Of a stretch of DNA of 58,825 nucleotides, positions 9,150 through 25,041 are shown in pieces. The translations under genes were made by a program, and so were the position numbers. Each line of letters opens with the position of its first letter. Position 1 is the first letter of the stretch. The stretch covers positions 1 to 58,825 of the forward strand of contig NZ_BAUA01000047.1 in NCBI RefSeq assembly GCF_000710915.1, read 5' to 3'. Source of the DNA: Nocardia brasiliensis IFM 10847. GTDB lineage: Bacteria > Actinomycetota > Actinomycetes > Mycobacteriales > Mycobacteriaceae. The notes below the pieces were generated by a model. That model ran no database searches and was not told the DNA's origin. It was given only the letters and a program-made list of their open reading frames with translations.

Positions 9150-12100
9150 ATGTCCGCGTTCACGACACCCGAAACGGCAGCGGAACCGATCGCCATCCTC
9201 GGTATGGCCTGCCGGTATCCCGGCAATTCGAGTTCTCCGCAAGCATTCTGGGATCTGCTGTCCGCCGGTGCGACGGCCGTCACCGATTTCCCGGCCGACC
9301 GCGGCTGGGATCTCGACCGCCTCCGCGCCGATCCCGCCCGCGCCGGGGCCAGTGCGGTGCATCGCGGCGGCTTCCTCGACGCCGCCGCATTCGACGCGGC
9401 ATTCTTCGGCGTCTCCCCCCGCGAGGCGACCGCGATGCACCCCGAACAGCGGCTCCTGCTCGAAGTCGCTTGGGAGGCTTGCGAACACGCCATGCTCGAC
9501 CCGCGCTCGCTGCGCGACACCGCTACCGGCGTGTACGCGGCACAGCTGTCCACCGCGTACGGACCGCCGCTGCATCTGGCGCCGGAGGGCGCCGCCGGGC
9601 TGATGCTGACCGGGACCATAGCCGCCGCGCTCAGCGGCCGGATCGCCTACACGCTCGGCGTCACCGGTCCCGCGATCACCATCGATACCGCCTCGTCCGG
9701 TTCGCTGGTCGCCATTCACCTTGCAGTACAAGCGCTTCGCGCCCGCGAGTGTGACCGCGCACTGGCGGGCGGCGTCTCCGTCATGCCGACGCCGGGGTTC
9801 TTCACCGAATTCACCAGGCAGCAGGGGCTCGCCCCAGATGGCCGGGCGAAACCGTTCGCCGCCGACGCGGACGGCACGGTCTGGTCCGAAGGCGCGGGCA
9901 TGATCATGCTGGCCCGACTGTCGGACGCGCAGGCGAACGGGCACCGGGTGCTGGCGGTGATCCGCGGCACCGCGGTCAATTCCGACGGCGCGAGCGCTGG
10001 TCTGACCGCGCCGAGCGCCACAGCCCAGCAACAGTTGATCATCCGGGCGCTGGCCGACGCCGGACTGACGGCTGCCGAGGTGGATGCCGTCGAGGCGCAC
10101 GGCTCCGGCACCAGAGCCGGTGACCGGGCCGAGGCCACCGCCTTGGTCGCGACCTACGGTGTCGATCGGGCACGGGACCGGCCGTTGCGGGTCGGGAGTG
10201 TGAAATCCAATATCGGCCATGCCCAAGCCGCCGCGGGCGTGGCCGGGCTGATCAAGTCGGTCCTGGCACTGCAGCACGAAACGCTGCCCGGCCTGGTGCA
10301 TTTCGGCACGCCGTCGCCGGAGGTGGACTGGGCGGCGGCCGCGGTGCTGCCGCTCGCCGAGACCGAGCCGTGGCCGCGCGGTGACCGCCCGCGCCGTTGC
10401 GGGGTGTCCTCCTTCGGCGTGGCCGGCACCAACGCGCACGTGATCGTCGAGGAGGCACCGGAATTCGAGACGACCGACCCCGCCGCGCCCGCACCGGCGG
10501 ACGTGCTGGGGTGGGTGATCTCGGCCCGCAGCGAGGCAGCCCTGCGTGCGCAGGCGGCGCGGTTGCTGGCGACCGCCGAAATCGAGCGGCCGGCCGACAT
10601 CGGGTATTCGCTGGCCGTCACGCGGTCTCGCTTCGATCATCGGGCAGTGATCGTCGGTACCGACCGGGCGGAGCTGGTGTCGGGCCTCGAAGCGGTGGTA
10701 CGCGGCACTCCGGCGCCGCACGTGGTGCGGGGCACGGCATGGTCGGATCCGCGACCGGTCTTCGTCTTTCCGGGGCAGGGCGGACAGTGGCCGGGAATGG
10801 CGACCGCACTGGCGAAATCGTCGCCGGAGTTCGCGGAGCACCTGGCCGACTGCGCCGCGGCGCTGCGGCCCTATCTGCCTTGGTCACTGTCGGATGTTCT
10901 CGACGGGGTCGCGGGCGCGCCGAGCCTCGACCGCGTCGACGTCGTACAGCCGGTGCTATGGGCGGTGATGGTCGCCCTGGCCCGGGTGTGGCAGGGCTAC
11001 GGCGTCGAACCCGCTGCGGTGGTGGGACATTCGCAGGGCGAGATCGCCGCCGCCTGCGTCGCGGGTGCGCTCAGCCTCGACGACGGGGCCAGGGTGGTCG
11101 CGCGCCGCAGTCAGGTGGTGCTGGCGCTGTCCGGGACCGGCGCGATGCTCTCACTCGGACTCGGGGTCGAGGCGGCGCGAAAGCGAATGGCACGGTGGGG
11201 AACTCGGCTCGACATCGCCGCGATCAACGGTCCGGAATCGGTGGCGGTGTGCGGCGAGCCCGCGGCGATCGCGCAATTGCAGGCCGAATGCGAAAGCGAC
11301 GATATCCGCGCCCGTCCGATCAACGCGGACTACGCCTCGCACAGCAGCCACGTCGACCCCGTCGAGCGCGAACTGCGCGAAACACTCGCACCGGTGCGGC
11401 CGCGCGCAGCAACGGTGCCGATGTACTCGACGGTAAGCGGCGCGCCGATCCGGCACGAAGCGCTCGATGCCGAGTACTGGTGGCAAAACCTGCGCAGGCC
11501 GGTTCAGTTCGAGGCCGCCACCCGCAGTCTGCTCGCGGCCGGACACCACGTCTTCATCGAGATCAGCCCGCACCCGGTCCTCGCCTTCGGCCTCGAGGGC
11601 ACCATCGAGGCCGCCGGGGCCGACGCCGCGGTGATCGCCACGCTGCGCCGCGACGACGGCGGCCTGGACCGGATGACGATGTCCCTGGCTCGAGCCGAGG
11701 CCCACGGCGTCGCCGTCGACTGGCGCACATATTTCGCGCCGGCTCGACCGCGCCGAATCACCTTGCCCACCTATGCCTTCCAACGCCAGCGCTACTGGCT
11801 CGACGCACCTGGAGTGCTGGCCGCCGAGGCAGTGCCGGTGGCGATCACCGATCCGGAACCGCCCGCGCCGTCCACCACCCCGCGCGATATCCGGGAGCTG
11901 GTGGCGCGCGAGATCGCCGCGGTGCTCGGCCTGGACACCGCGGCCGAGGTGCGCGCCGACCTGTCGTTCAAGGCGCTCGGCTTCGAGTCCATGACCAGCG
12001 TGGAGTTGCGCAACCGGCTGAACGCCACGCTGGGGCTGCGCCTGCCGACCACCCTCATCTACGACTACCCCTCGCCGCGTGCGCTCGCCGACCACCTCGC

Positions 12101-12232
12101 CGGACTCGGCGAGGACCCCAGCGACGACCCAGCCCGTGCCGCCGCCCAGGCGCCCACCGCCCGCGGTTCGCGCGAATTCGACGATATGGACGGCGCCGAG
12201 CTGGTGCGGCTGGCGCTCGGTAAGGAGGCACG

Positions 12233-12236
<4 letters not shown>
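9150..12236 (+). CDS. Modular type I PKS, loading protein: KS(S)-AT-ACP
   Basis: 1028 residues. Domains: ketosynthase about 12-435, acyltransferase about 530-830, ACP about 905-985. At the KS nucleophile position the sequence reads DTASSGSL, so Ser182 replaces Cys; the two His motifs ([16 protein letters not shown]) remain. In loading modules a KS with Gln (KSQ) or Ser decarboxylates the malonyl-type unit and does not condense. The AT has GHSQG (Ser628), the RVDVVQ motif and YASH (728-731), all typical of methylmalonyl-CoA selection, so the predicted starter is propionyl. The ACP phosphopantetheine site is GFESM (Ser947). The acidic tail [14 protein letters not shown] looks like a docking region. 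The stop overlaps the next start (GTGA), implying translational coupling. AGGGGGAA precedes the ATG. Confidence 0.95.
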
Positions 12237-18645
<6,409 letters not shown>

Positions 18646-18649
<4 letters not shown>

Positions 18650-19089
18650 GTGGTGAATACCACCTAGCGCAGGCGAACATCCTCTACGCCGTCGACTCGC
18701 TGAAGTCCGAGACGCTCGCCGACTTCCACGAGCTCGCGTTGAAGATCGACGCGATGGCCCGCGCCGCACCGGGTTTCGTTTTCCGGCTCGAGTCGCTGTT
18801 CGATCTCCCCGAAGACCCCTACATGCTGAATATTTCGGTGTGGGAGGACATGGCGACGTTGCGGGAGTTCACCTATCGAGGCGAGCATGCCGGTTCCCTG
18901 CGCATCCGCCGGAAATGGTTCAAGCCGCCACGCGGTGCTCCGTCGGTGCTGTGGTGGGTGCCCGTCGGCAGCCTGCCCGACGTCGGCGAAAGCATGGCCA
19001 GGCTGGACCTGCTCAACGCGAAAGGCCCTACGCAGGAGGCCTTTACGTTCCGTCGCGCGTTTCCCCCGCCAGTATCCGGAAAGGACTGA
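18646..19089 (+). CDS. DUF3291-like small protein of the PKS operon
   Basis: 147 residues, soluble, with no signal peptide. It opens [11 protein letters not shown] and carries [27 protein letters not shown] and the tryptophan-rich [12 protein letters not shown], a pattern I associate with DUF3291, a ferredoxin-like (dimeric alpha-beta barrel) family related to antibiotic-biosynthesis monooxygenases. Whether it is an enzyme or an accessory protein is unknown. Its ATG overlaps the PKS stop (ATGA) with AGGAGG upstream, and 3 nt separate it from the dehydrogenase, so it belongs to the polyketide operon. Confidence 0.75.
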
Positions 19090-19092
19090 TCG

Positions 19093-20280
19093 GTGCATCC
19101 TGACGACCGGCCGCCGTCACCGGCGCAAGCGTTGCAGGCCGTCCGCGAGTTCGCGCGGACCACCTTGCTCGGCCACGACGCCGAATTCGATTCCGGCGCG
19201 GAACCGCCTCTCGCGCTGTACGAACCCCTGCACAAGATGGGACTGTTGAACTGGTGGCTGCCCACCGAATACGGTGGCGCCGGCCTCGGCCTCGCCGACA
19301 GCATCGACCTCGTCTCCGAGCTCGCCTACGCTGACGCGGGCTCGGCCTTCACCCTGCTGATCTCCATCCTCAGCAGCTCGATGGTTTCGCTGTACGCGTC
19401 ACCGGAACTCAAAGAGCGCTTCCTCACGGCGATGACCCGCGAGGGCGGCTACTCGGCCGCGCTGGGCAGCGAGCAGGCGGCGGGCAGCGAACTGATCAAT
19501 CTCGCCACTACGCTCACCAGGCGCGGCGACGACGTGGTGCTCAACGGCGAGAAGATGTTCTCCACCAATTCCGGCTTCGCCGATTACCTCGTCGTGTTCG
19601 CCAGGTCGGCCGGGGACAAGAAGGGCGCGACCTACCACGCGGTGCTCGTGCCCCGTGACACGCCGGGAGCCCAGGTGGTCAAACGCTGGGACATGATCGG
19701 TCTCCGGTCGGCGGGCACCTACCAGGTGTCGTTCACCGACTGCGTCGTGCCGAGCGGCAATGTGTTGAACGGGCCGGGGCTCAAGATCATCGAGGTCGGC
19801 TTGAACTCGAGCCGGATCCTGATCGGGACCATCGCGCTCGGCGTGGCCAGGCGGATCCGCGATATCTGCCTGGATTACGCGATGACCAAACCGCTGGGCG
19901 GCCGCACCCTCATCGAGAACGCGGTGTTCGCGAGCAAACTCGGGCAGATGGAAATGCAGATCGATGTCATGCGCAACCAATGCCTGGCCGCGGCAACCGA
20001 ATACGACGCCATCATGGCGACCGCGGACCCGGCCGCGGAATTCCTCCAGCGCGGTGCGCTGCGGTCGGCCCTGACCGCCAAGATGTTCTGCGGCCAGACC
20101 GGCTGGCAGGTGGCCACGGTCGGCTCGGAGATGTTCGGCGGCCTCGGCTATACCACCGAACTGCCCATCGCCAAGTACCTGCGCGATATCAGAGCGGTGA
20201 CCATCGTCGAAGCCGGCGACGACGTGCTTCGTGAACTCGTCTTCCGGCGGTTCGTGCTGCCGGCCAATCGCAGGATCTGA
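19093..20280 (+). CDS. Acyl-CoA/acyl-ACP dehydrogenase
   Basis: 395 residues, a complete short-chain acyl-CoA dehydrogenase fold: N-terminal helical domain, middle beta domain (AALGSEQAAGS, flavin/substrate loop), and C-terminal helical domain with GGLGYTTELPIAKYLRDIRAVTIVEAGDD, where Glu of IVEAG aligns with the catalytic base of the family's YEGT motif. The family removes two hydrogens from an acyl thioester using FAD. Its location inside the PKS operon, 3 nt after the DUF3291-like gene and 11 nt before the thioesterase, suggests action on the polyketide thioester, such as a further desaturation to a dienoyl product. GTG start with GGAAAGGA upstream. Confidence 0.9.
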   Translation: MHPDDRPPSPAQALQAVREFARTTLLGHDAEFDSGAEPPLALYEPLHKMGLLNWWLPTEYGGAGLGLADSIDLVSELAYADAGSAFTLLISILSSSMVSLYASPELKERFLTAMTREGGYSAALGSEQAAGSELINLATTLTRRGDDVVLNGEKMFSTNSGFADYLVVFARSAGDKKGATYHAVLVPRDTPGAQVVKRWDMIGLRSAGTYQVSFTDCVVPSGNVLNGPGLKIIEVGLNSSRILIGTIALGVARRIRDICLDYAMTKPLGGRTLIENAVFASKLGQMEMQIDVMRNQCLAAATEYDAIMATADPAAEFLQRGALRSALTAKMFCGQTGWQVATVGSEMFGGLGYTTELPIAKYLRDIRAVTIVEAGDDVLRELVFRRFVLPANRRI

Positions 20281-20291
20281 GGTAACCGGTA

Positions 20292-21068
20292 ATGGGTCAG
20301 CGAACAGTGCAGCATCCGTCACCCTGGCTGCAGCATGTCGTGTCCGATGCGCAGCCGGGCACCGCCTGCCTCGTGTGCGTGCCGCCCGCAGGTGGCGCCG
20401 CCGGCGCGTATTGGACTTGGACACAATGGCTGCCACCGCATATCGATCTGCTGCTGGTGCAGCCGCCGGGGCGCGAAGACCGCTACGAGGAATCGCCCGA
20501 GTGGACGCTCGAGGACGTTCGCGAGCAGTTCACACACGCCTTGGCCGCGCTGCCGGAGGTGCCGTATCACGTGCTGGGCCACAGCATGGGCAGCTTGATC
20601 GGTACGCATATCGCGACCTGGCTGGCCCCGCACCGCGAGGTGCGACGGCTGATCGTCAGCTCGTATCGGCCGGACCCCAGCGAGAGCCGCTTCTCCCGGG
20701 TGTTCCCGAACGGCCGGATCGATGACATCGACCTCGCCCAGCTGGCCGCGCTCAGCGGTCTGGAAGTGACCGATTGGCACGCGCTCCCCGCGGAATTCCG
20801 GGAGGGTTTGACCCGCCGCTGGTATGCGGATCTGGCGTTGTCCGCGGAATTGCCCGTCCCCACCGAACCGGTGCTGGACTGCCCCATCACCGCATGGCTC
20901 GGCGACCACGACCTCATGTCCGCGGGCGCGCTCACGGCCTGGTCGAAACTCACCACTCGCAGCTGCACGGTCGAAACCTGGCCGGGCGGCCACGATTACC
21001 TCTTCGCCCGCCCGACCCCGGTGCGCGAGCGCCTGCTCGAACTCATGGAAACCGACCCGCCGCTCTAG
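20292..21068 (+). CDS. Type II thioesterase
   Basis: 258 residues of alpha/beta-hydrolase fold. The nucleophile elbow is GHSMGS (Ser98), the acid lies in GDHDLMS, and the His in GGHDYLF. The N-terminal CVPPAGGAAGAYWTW is typical of discrete (type II) thioesterases, which clear aberrant or stalled acyl groups from carrier proteins. It is last in the PKS operon. Because the PKS has no terminal TE and its reductase-like domain looks inactive, this protein could instead release the final product; that role is inference. Confidence 0.92.
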   Translation: MGQRTVQHPSPWLQHVVSDAQPGTACLVCVPPAGGAAGAYWTWTQWLPPHIDLLLVQPPGREDRYEESPEWTLEDVREQFTHALAALPEVPYHVLGHSMGSLIGTHIATWLAPHREVRRLIVSSYRPDPSESRFSRVFPNGRIDDIDLAQLAALSGLEVTDWHALPAEFREGLTRRWYADLALSAELPVPTEPVLDCPITAWLGDHDLMSAGALTAWSKLTTRSCTVETWPGGHDYLFARPTPVRERLLELMETDPPL

Positions 21069-21071
21069 TCT
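21066..21071 (+). promoter_or_regulatory. -10 element (TAGTCT) for the TAP-like peptidase
   Basis: TAGTCT fits TANNNT, overlaps the thioesterase stop codon and leaves 7 nt to the ATG at 21079, the leaderless geometry. No Shine-Dalgarno is visible before that ATG, so an independent leaderless transcript is plausible. Confidence 0.4.
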
Positions 21072-21078
21072 GAGCGGC

Positions 21079-22533
21079 ATGACTATGTGGGGTGGAGCCA
21101 GAGCGCTCGCGGTCGTGCTGCTGCTCGCGGCGGTGCCGGCCGGTGGCTGTGCCGGAGACCGTGCGAGCGAGCCACCGGACCCCGTGGCAGGCGTTCACCT
21201 CGAGGCACCGGCCTGGCAACCATGCGGACAGCACGGGGCCGAATGCGCGACATTGCCGGTGCCGCTGGATTGGGCGGCGCCGGACGGGGAGCGGATCACG
21301 TTGTCGCTGACGCGTCAGCGCGCCCGCAAGCCGGAACAGCGGATCGGGCCGCTGTTCTTCAATCCCGGCGGGCCCGGTGGTGCGCCCGTACTGGGTGTAC
21401 GAGACTTTCCCCATATCGCCTTCTCGGACGACCTGCGCGATCGATTCGATCTCATCGGACTCGATCCGCGCGGCGTGGGCGAGAGCCGCCCGGCCATCAC
21501 CTGCCCGATACCACCGGTCAGCCAGGAGGTCACCCAATTCCCCTCCACCGCTGCCGAATTCGAGGCTTTATCCGCCTACAACCGCAAGGTCGGCACCGAG
21601 TGCCGGAAGGCGACCGGCCCGCTGCTCGAGCATGTCGATTCGGTCAGCGCGGCACGGGATATCGAGGCCGTGCGCCGCGTGCTCGGCGAGGAGCAGCTCA
21701 GCTGGCTCGGGCTGTCCTACGGCACTCTGCTCGGCGCCACCTACGCTCGACTCTATCCCGACCGAATCCGCGCCGCGGTGCTCGACGGACCGGTCGATCA
21801 CGCTACCCCCGCCGGTCAATTCTTCCTCGATGAAACACGCAGTGCCGAAGACTCTTTCGCCGGTTTCGCCGAGTGGTGCCGCGCGGATACCACCTGCCCA
21901 TTGCAGGGACGCGATATCCGGGCGGACTATCGTGACCTGCTCGACCGCGCCACACGGCAACCGGTGCCCGCCAAGGACGATCCCGACGGAGTCACGGCCG
22001 AACAGATCGGCATGGGCACCTACGCGATGCTGACCATGCGGACCGGGTGGACCGAGCTCGCCGAGGCCATCGCTGCGGCGATCTCGCCCGCGCCCGACGC
22101 CGCCGCCCTCGGTGCGCTCACCGCGGCGGGCTCCGACAAAGCCGCGTATCGCGCGATCATGTGTCACGACTTCCCCTCCGATATCCGCGATTTCGCCGAT
22201 TTCGCGGCGCGCCTCGCCACCGCCCGCGGCGAAGCACCGATCACCCGCGGCTATGTCGAGGGTGCGGACGTACAAGCCGGATGTCTCGGCTGGCCGATCG
22301 TCGCCGCCAATCCGACGGGTCCGGTCGAGGTGCGCGGCGCGGCGCCGATCATGATCGTGGCGGGCACGCACGATCCTGCCACCCCGCAGCAGTGGGGCGC
22401 GGCGATGGTGCGCCAGATCCGGGACTCGTTCCTGGTGACCTGGGACGGCTTCGGCCACACCGCCTACCTCAACGACCCCGCCACCGTCCGCCGCGAGATC
22501 GCGTACCTGATCGATCCGACCACGAGGCCGTGA
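21079..22533 (+). CDS. Secreted TAP-like tripeptidyl aminopeptidase (lipoprotein)
   Basis: 484 residues. A signal peptide ends in a lipobox-like PAGGC with Cys24, so the mature protein is probably lipid-anchored outside the membrane. It has an alpha/beta hydrolase core with NPGGPGG, GLDPRGVGES, nucleophile elbow GLSYGTLLG (Ser), a late GTHDPATP (Asp) and GFGHTAYL (His), and the TAP C-terminal domain. Such actinobacterial enzymes trim peptides or hydrolyse esters outside the cell. A second in-frame ATG lies two codons downstream. It is convergent with the MFS gene downstream and probably not part of the PKS pathway. Confidence 0.9.
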   Translation: MTMWGGARALAVVLLLAAVPAGGCAGDRASEPPDPVAGVHLEAPAWQPCGQHGAECATLPVPLDWAAPDGERITLSLTRQRARKPEQRIGPLFFNPGGPGGAPVLGVRDFPHIAFSDDLRDRFDLIGLDPRGVGESRPAITCPIPPVSQEVTQFPSTAAEFEALSAYNRKVGTECRKATGPLLEHVDSVSAARDIEAVRRVLGEEQLSWLGLSYGTLLGATYARLYPDRIRAAVLDGPVDHATPAGQFFLDETRSAEDSFAGFAEWCRADTTCPLQGRDIRADYRDLLDRATRQPVPAKDDPDGVTAEQIGMGTYAMLTMRTGWTELAEAIAAAISPAPDAAALGALTAAGSDKAAYRAIMCHDFPSDIRDFADFAARLATARGEAPITRGYVEGADVQAGCLGWPIVAANPTGPVEVRGAAPIMIVAGTHDPATPQQWGAAMVRQIRDSFLVTWDGFGHTAYLNDPATVRREIAYLIDPTTRP

Positions 22534-22577
22534 GCCATACCATTCCGGCTGCGCACCTCCGTCGGCCGTCTTGCGGG

Positions 22578-23819
22578 TCAGGGCAGTTCGGCGCGCCGGA
22601 GGGTGGTAGCGCGGAAGCCCAGGAGTGCGCCGAGGGCGACTATGGCGGAGCTGACGACGAATACCGGACGGGTTCCCCAAGCCGCGATCCCCGCGCCGAC
22701 CACCGGATAGACGAGGGGCGCGAAGCCGAGTGTGACCAGGCTGGCCGCCGCGGTCACCCGACCGAGATAGGCTGGGACGGTGGTGGTTTGGATGAGCGCC
22801 GCGCACAACGCGCCGCTGAGTCCCGCGGTGAGTCCGATGGCGATGCCGAGACCCGCCGCCACCGGCAGGGCGGGGGCATAGGCCAGCGCGCCGATCGCGA
22901 CCGCACCGAGCGCCAGGCACACCGGCTGCACCAGGCCGGCCCGAGGTACCCGCCCGCCGACCGCGAGCAACAGCGACGCGCCGGCCGCACCCACGCCGAA
23001 CCCGCCGATGATCCAGCCGAGCCCTGTCGCGCCCCAACCCCGTTCATCGGCGAGCAGGGTGACGCCGATATTCAGCGGGCCGGTGAAGCCCAGCTCACCC
23101 ACGGCGAGCACGACGACCAGCGGCGCCAGCACCGGGTCGCGGCGGATGTAGCGCACGCCGTCGACCAGATCCGCCCACGCGGTGCTGTGCTGCTCGGCCG
23201 CGCCGTCATCCGGGAGCGGCGCGATCCGGACGGCGATCAGCAGTGGTAGCGACACCGCGAACAACAGTGCGGCAGTGACGAATGCGAGCGACGGACCGCC
23301 GGTCGCCAGCGCCAGTCCGCCGAGCGGGGAGCCGCCGATCAGCGCGGCGCGAGAAGCCAGCCCGCGCAGCCCCTGCACCCGAGCCAGCTGGTCCGGCTTC
23401 GCGATCCGTGGCGGCAGCGCGCCGACCGCGGGCAGGAACAGCGCGTCGATCACGCCGAACACCAGCGCGACCAAGGCGAGCAGCCAGACGCCGGGTGTCG
23501 CGACCGCCAGCACACCCGCCGCGCCCAGAATCACCAGGCAGCGCGTCAGATCGCTGCCGATCAACACCTTTCGCGGCCCGAACCGGTCGGCGATCACTCC
23601 CCCGCCGAGCATGAGCACCACCCTGGGCACCGCCGCCACCGCCAGCACCAGCCCGGCCTGCGCAGGCGAACCGACCTGAATCGCCGCCCAGGACAGCGCG
23701 AGAAAATACACGCTGTCCCCCAACAGCGAGCAGACGAACGCGCCGAGCCAGCGCAGCACGTTCGCATCCCGATGCGCCGGCGGCGCCGCCGTTTCCGTCC
23801 GAACGGCTCCGGTACTCAC
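22578..23819 (-). CDS. MFS transporter, MefA/enterobactin-exporter-like
   Basis: 413 residues, about 12 hydrophobic helices. It shows the MFS_3-type N-terminus (LGDSVYFLALSWAAIQVG), DRFGPRKVLIGSDLTRC and YIRRDPVLAPL in the central loop, as in macrolide and siderophore effluxers. It starts at a GTG overlapping the stop of the ArsR-type regulator (GTGA), so the two form an operon in which the regulator probably controls the pump. The substrate is unknown. Confidence 0.9.
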   Translation of the reverse strand: MSTGAVRTETAAPPAHRDANVLRWLGAFVCSLLGDSVYFLALSWAAIQVGSPAQAGLVLAVAAVPRVVLMLGGGVIADRFGPRKVLIGSDLTRCLVILGAAGVLAVATPGVWLLALVALVFGVIDALFLPAVGALPPRIAKPDQLARVQGLRGLASRAALIGGSPLGGLALATGGPSLAFVTAALLFAVSLPLLIAVRIAPLPDDGAAEQHSTAWADLVDGVRYIRRDPVLAPLVVVLAVGELGFTGPLNIGVTLLADERGWGATGLGWIIGGFGVGAAGASLLLAVGGRVPRAGLVQPVCLALGAVAIGALAYAPALPVAAGLGIAIGLTAGLSGALCAALIQTTTVPAYLGRVTAAASLVTLGFAPLVYPVVGAGIAAWGTRPVFVVSSAIVALGALLGFRATTLRRAELP

Positions 23820-24406
23820 GGCCGGGACGGAAACCCGTACAGCTGCACCGCGACGTGCTCGCGACCGTCGACCTCGCCCGCCGCGACCGCCGCTTCGCCG
23901 CGCTCCTGCCAGCGGCGGACCACGGCGGTGAGCTCCGCCTCCAGCTCGGCCAGCTCGGCCCAGGTCAGCCGCGGCGAGTACTCGGCGCTGAAGGCCGCGT
24001 CTGTCCAGGACTTCGGCCATGCCGACTGCTGATCGAGATACGCGCGGTACCGTTCGCTGCGGTCGGCCAGCAGCTGCCGGGTGACCTGCCCGACGACCAT
24101 CGCGCCCTCGGGATCGGCGAGAAAGTCCGAGCTGCGAAAGCTCCAGCCCTTGTCCGACACCGGTTTCCACCAGTGCTCGCGGCCGTCGGTCCCCAGTTCC
24201 GGTGCCGCCACGACGAATCCGTGCGCCGCCAGCTTCCGCAGGTGGTAGCTGACGAGCGAGACGGCCTCGTCCACCTGTTCGGCCAGTTGCGACGCGGTCG
24301 CGGACCCGGCGGCGCGCAGCGCGCGATACAGCGCGATCCGCAACGGATGCGTGAAGACCTTCAGCGCATCGAGGTCGGTGATGGTCGGCGGCGAAGCATC
24401 GGGCAT
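23816..24406 (-). CDS. ArsR-family winged-helix regulator
   Basis: 196 residues. The N-terminal 90 residues form an ArsR-type winged helix (LKVFTHPLRIALYRAL, then SLVSYHLRKLAAHGFV as the recognition helix). The C-terminal half, WKSWTDAAFSAEYSPRLTWAELAELEAELTAVVRRW, matches the longer HTH_20-type transporter-linked regulators and lacks a metal-binding Cys cluster. The ATG at 24406 is preferred to the upstream start because the domain begins soon after and GGTGGT precedes it. It is the first gene of an operon with the MFS pump. Confidence 0.88.
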   Translation of the reverse strand: MPDASPPTITDLDALKVFTHPLRIALYRALRAAGSATASQLAEQVDEAVSLVSYHLRKLAAHGFVVAAPELGTDGREHWWKPVSDKGWSFRSSDFLADPEGAMVVGQVTRQLLADRSERYRAYLDQQSAWPKSWTDAAFSAEYSPRLTWAELAELEAELTAVVRRWQERGEAAVAAGEVDGREHVAVQLYGFPSRP

Positions 24407-24469
24407 ACCACCCAGGCTAGATACGAAAGGAAATTTGCGCAATTATTCTTTCGCATCTCGCTCCCCAGG

Positions 24470-24967
24470 TCAGTCGCCGATCCGGAAGTACGTGAGATCG
24501 AAGTCGTGCTCCCACGCGACACCGTCGGCCGACTTCTCCCAGGCGCCGGTGATCTGATTCCCGTCGGCACTGAAGGTGCCCGAATAGCGTTGGGAGAAGC
24601 CGGGTTCCATGCGCCACACGTGCAGCACGCCGGCATCCAGGCGCATCTGATAGGTGCGGCTGACACCGCGCGAATCGTAGTGATGCCGGACGAACGACCC
24701 GTCCCGGTCGAGCCCGATGATCACGATCGCGTCCGGCGCCATCGGATTGTCGATGACCGAGCGCTCGACCAGGAACTGCTTGGTCTTCATCCATTCGAAG
24801 GTCGTCGTGCCGCTGCGGTCTTTGACGGCCGGAGTGCCCGGACCGAAGAACCCCGCCGCGAACGACGCCTCCACCTGCCACCGGCCGACCAGCGATTCGA
24901 GCCGGTCGAGCGCGGTATCCCGACCGTCCGGGATGTCCGATGGTTGCGGATCCTGCGTAGCGGTCAT
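24470..24967 (-). CDS. DUF1579-like hypothetical protein
   Basis: 165 residues, soluble. RLESLVGRWQVEASFAAG, FEWMKTKQFLVER, DRDGSFVRHHYDSRGVSRTYQM and GTFSADGNQITGAWEKSADGVAWEHDFDLTYFRI form a lipocalin-like beta pattern seen in DUF1579 and related small-ligand-binding proteins. No catalytic motif is evident. A strong GGAGG lies before the ATG, within or next to an inverted repeat. It sits between the ArsR and LysR regulators and is transcribed with neither for certain. Confidence 0.7.
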   Translation of the reverse strand: MTATQDPQPSDIPDGRDTALDRLESLVGRWQVEASFAAGFFGPGTPAVKDRSGTTTFEWMKTKQFLVERSVIDNPMAPDAIVIIGLDRDGSFVRHHYDSRGVSRTYQMRLDAGVLHVWRMEPGFSQRYSGTFSADGNQITGAWEKSADGVAWEHDFDLTYFRIGD

Positions 24968-24975
24968 CGCGCCTC

Positions 24976-25000
24976 CTACTCGTGGTGTCCACTCGAGTAG
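24976..25000. repeat. Inverted repeat upstream of the DUF1579-like gene
   Basis: CTACTCG (24976-24982) and CGAGTAG (24994-25000) are exact complements, with extra TGG/CCA pairing inside. The site covers the region just upstream of the Shine-Dalgarno on the minus strand, so it could be an operator or a 5'-UTR hairpin. Confidence 0.45.
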
Positions 25001-25041
25001 ACGCCGTGGCGCACCGGAAATAATCGGTGTGGTTCCGCGTG

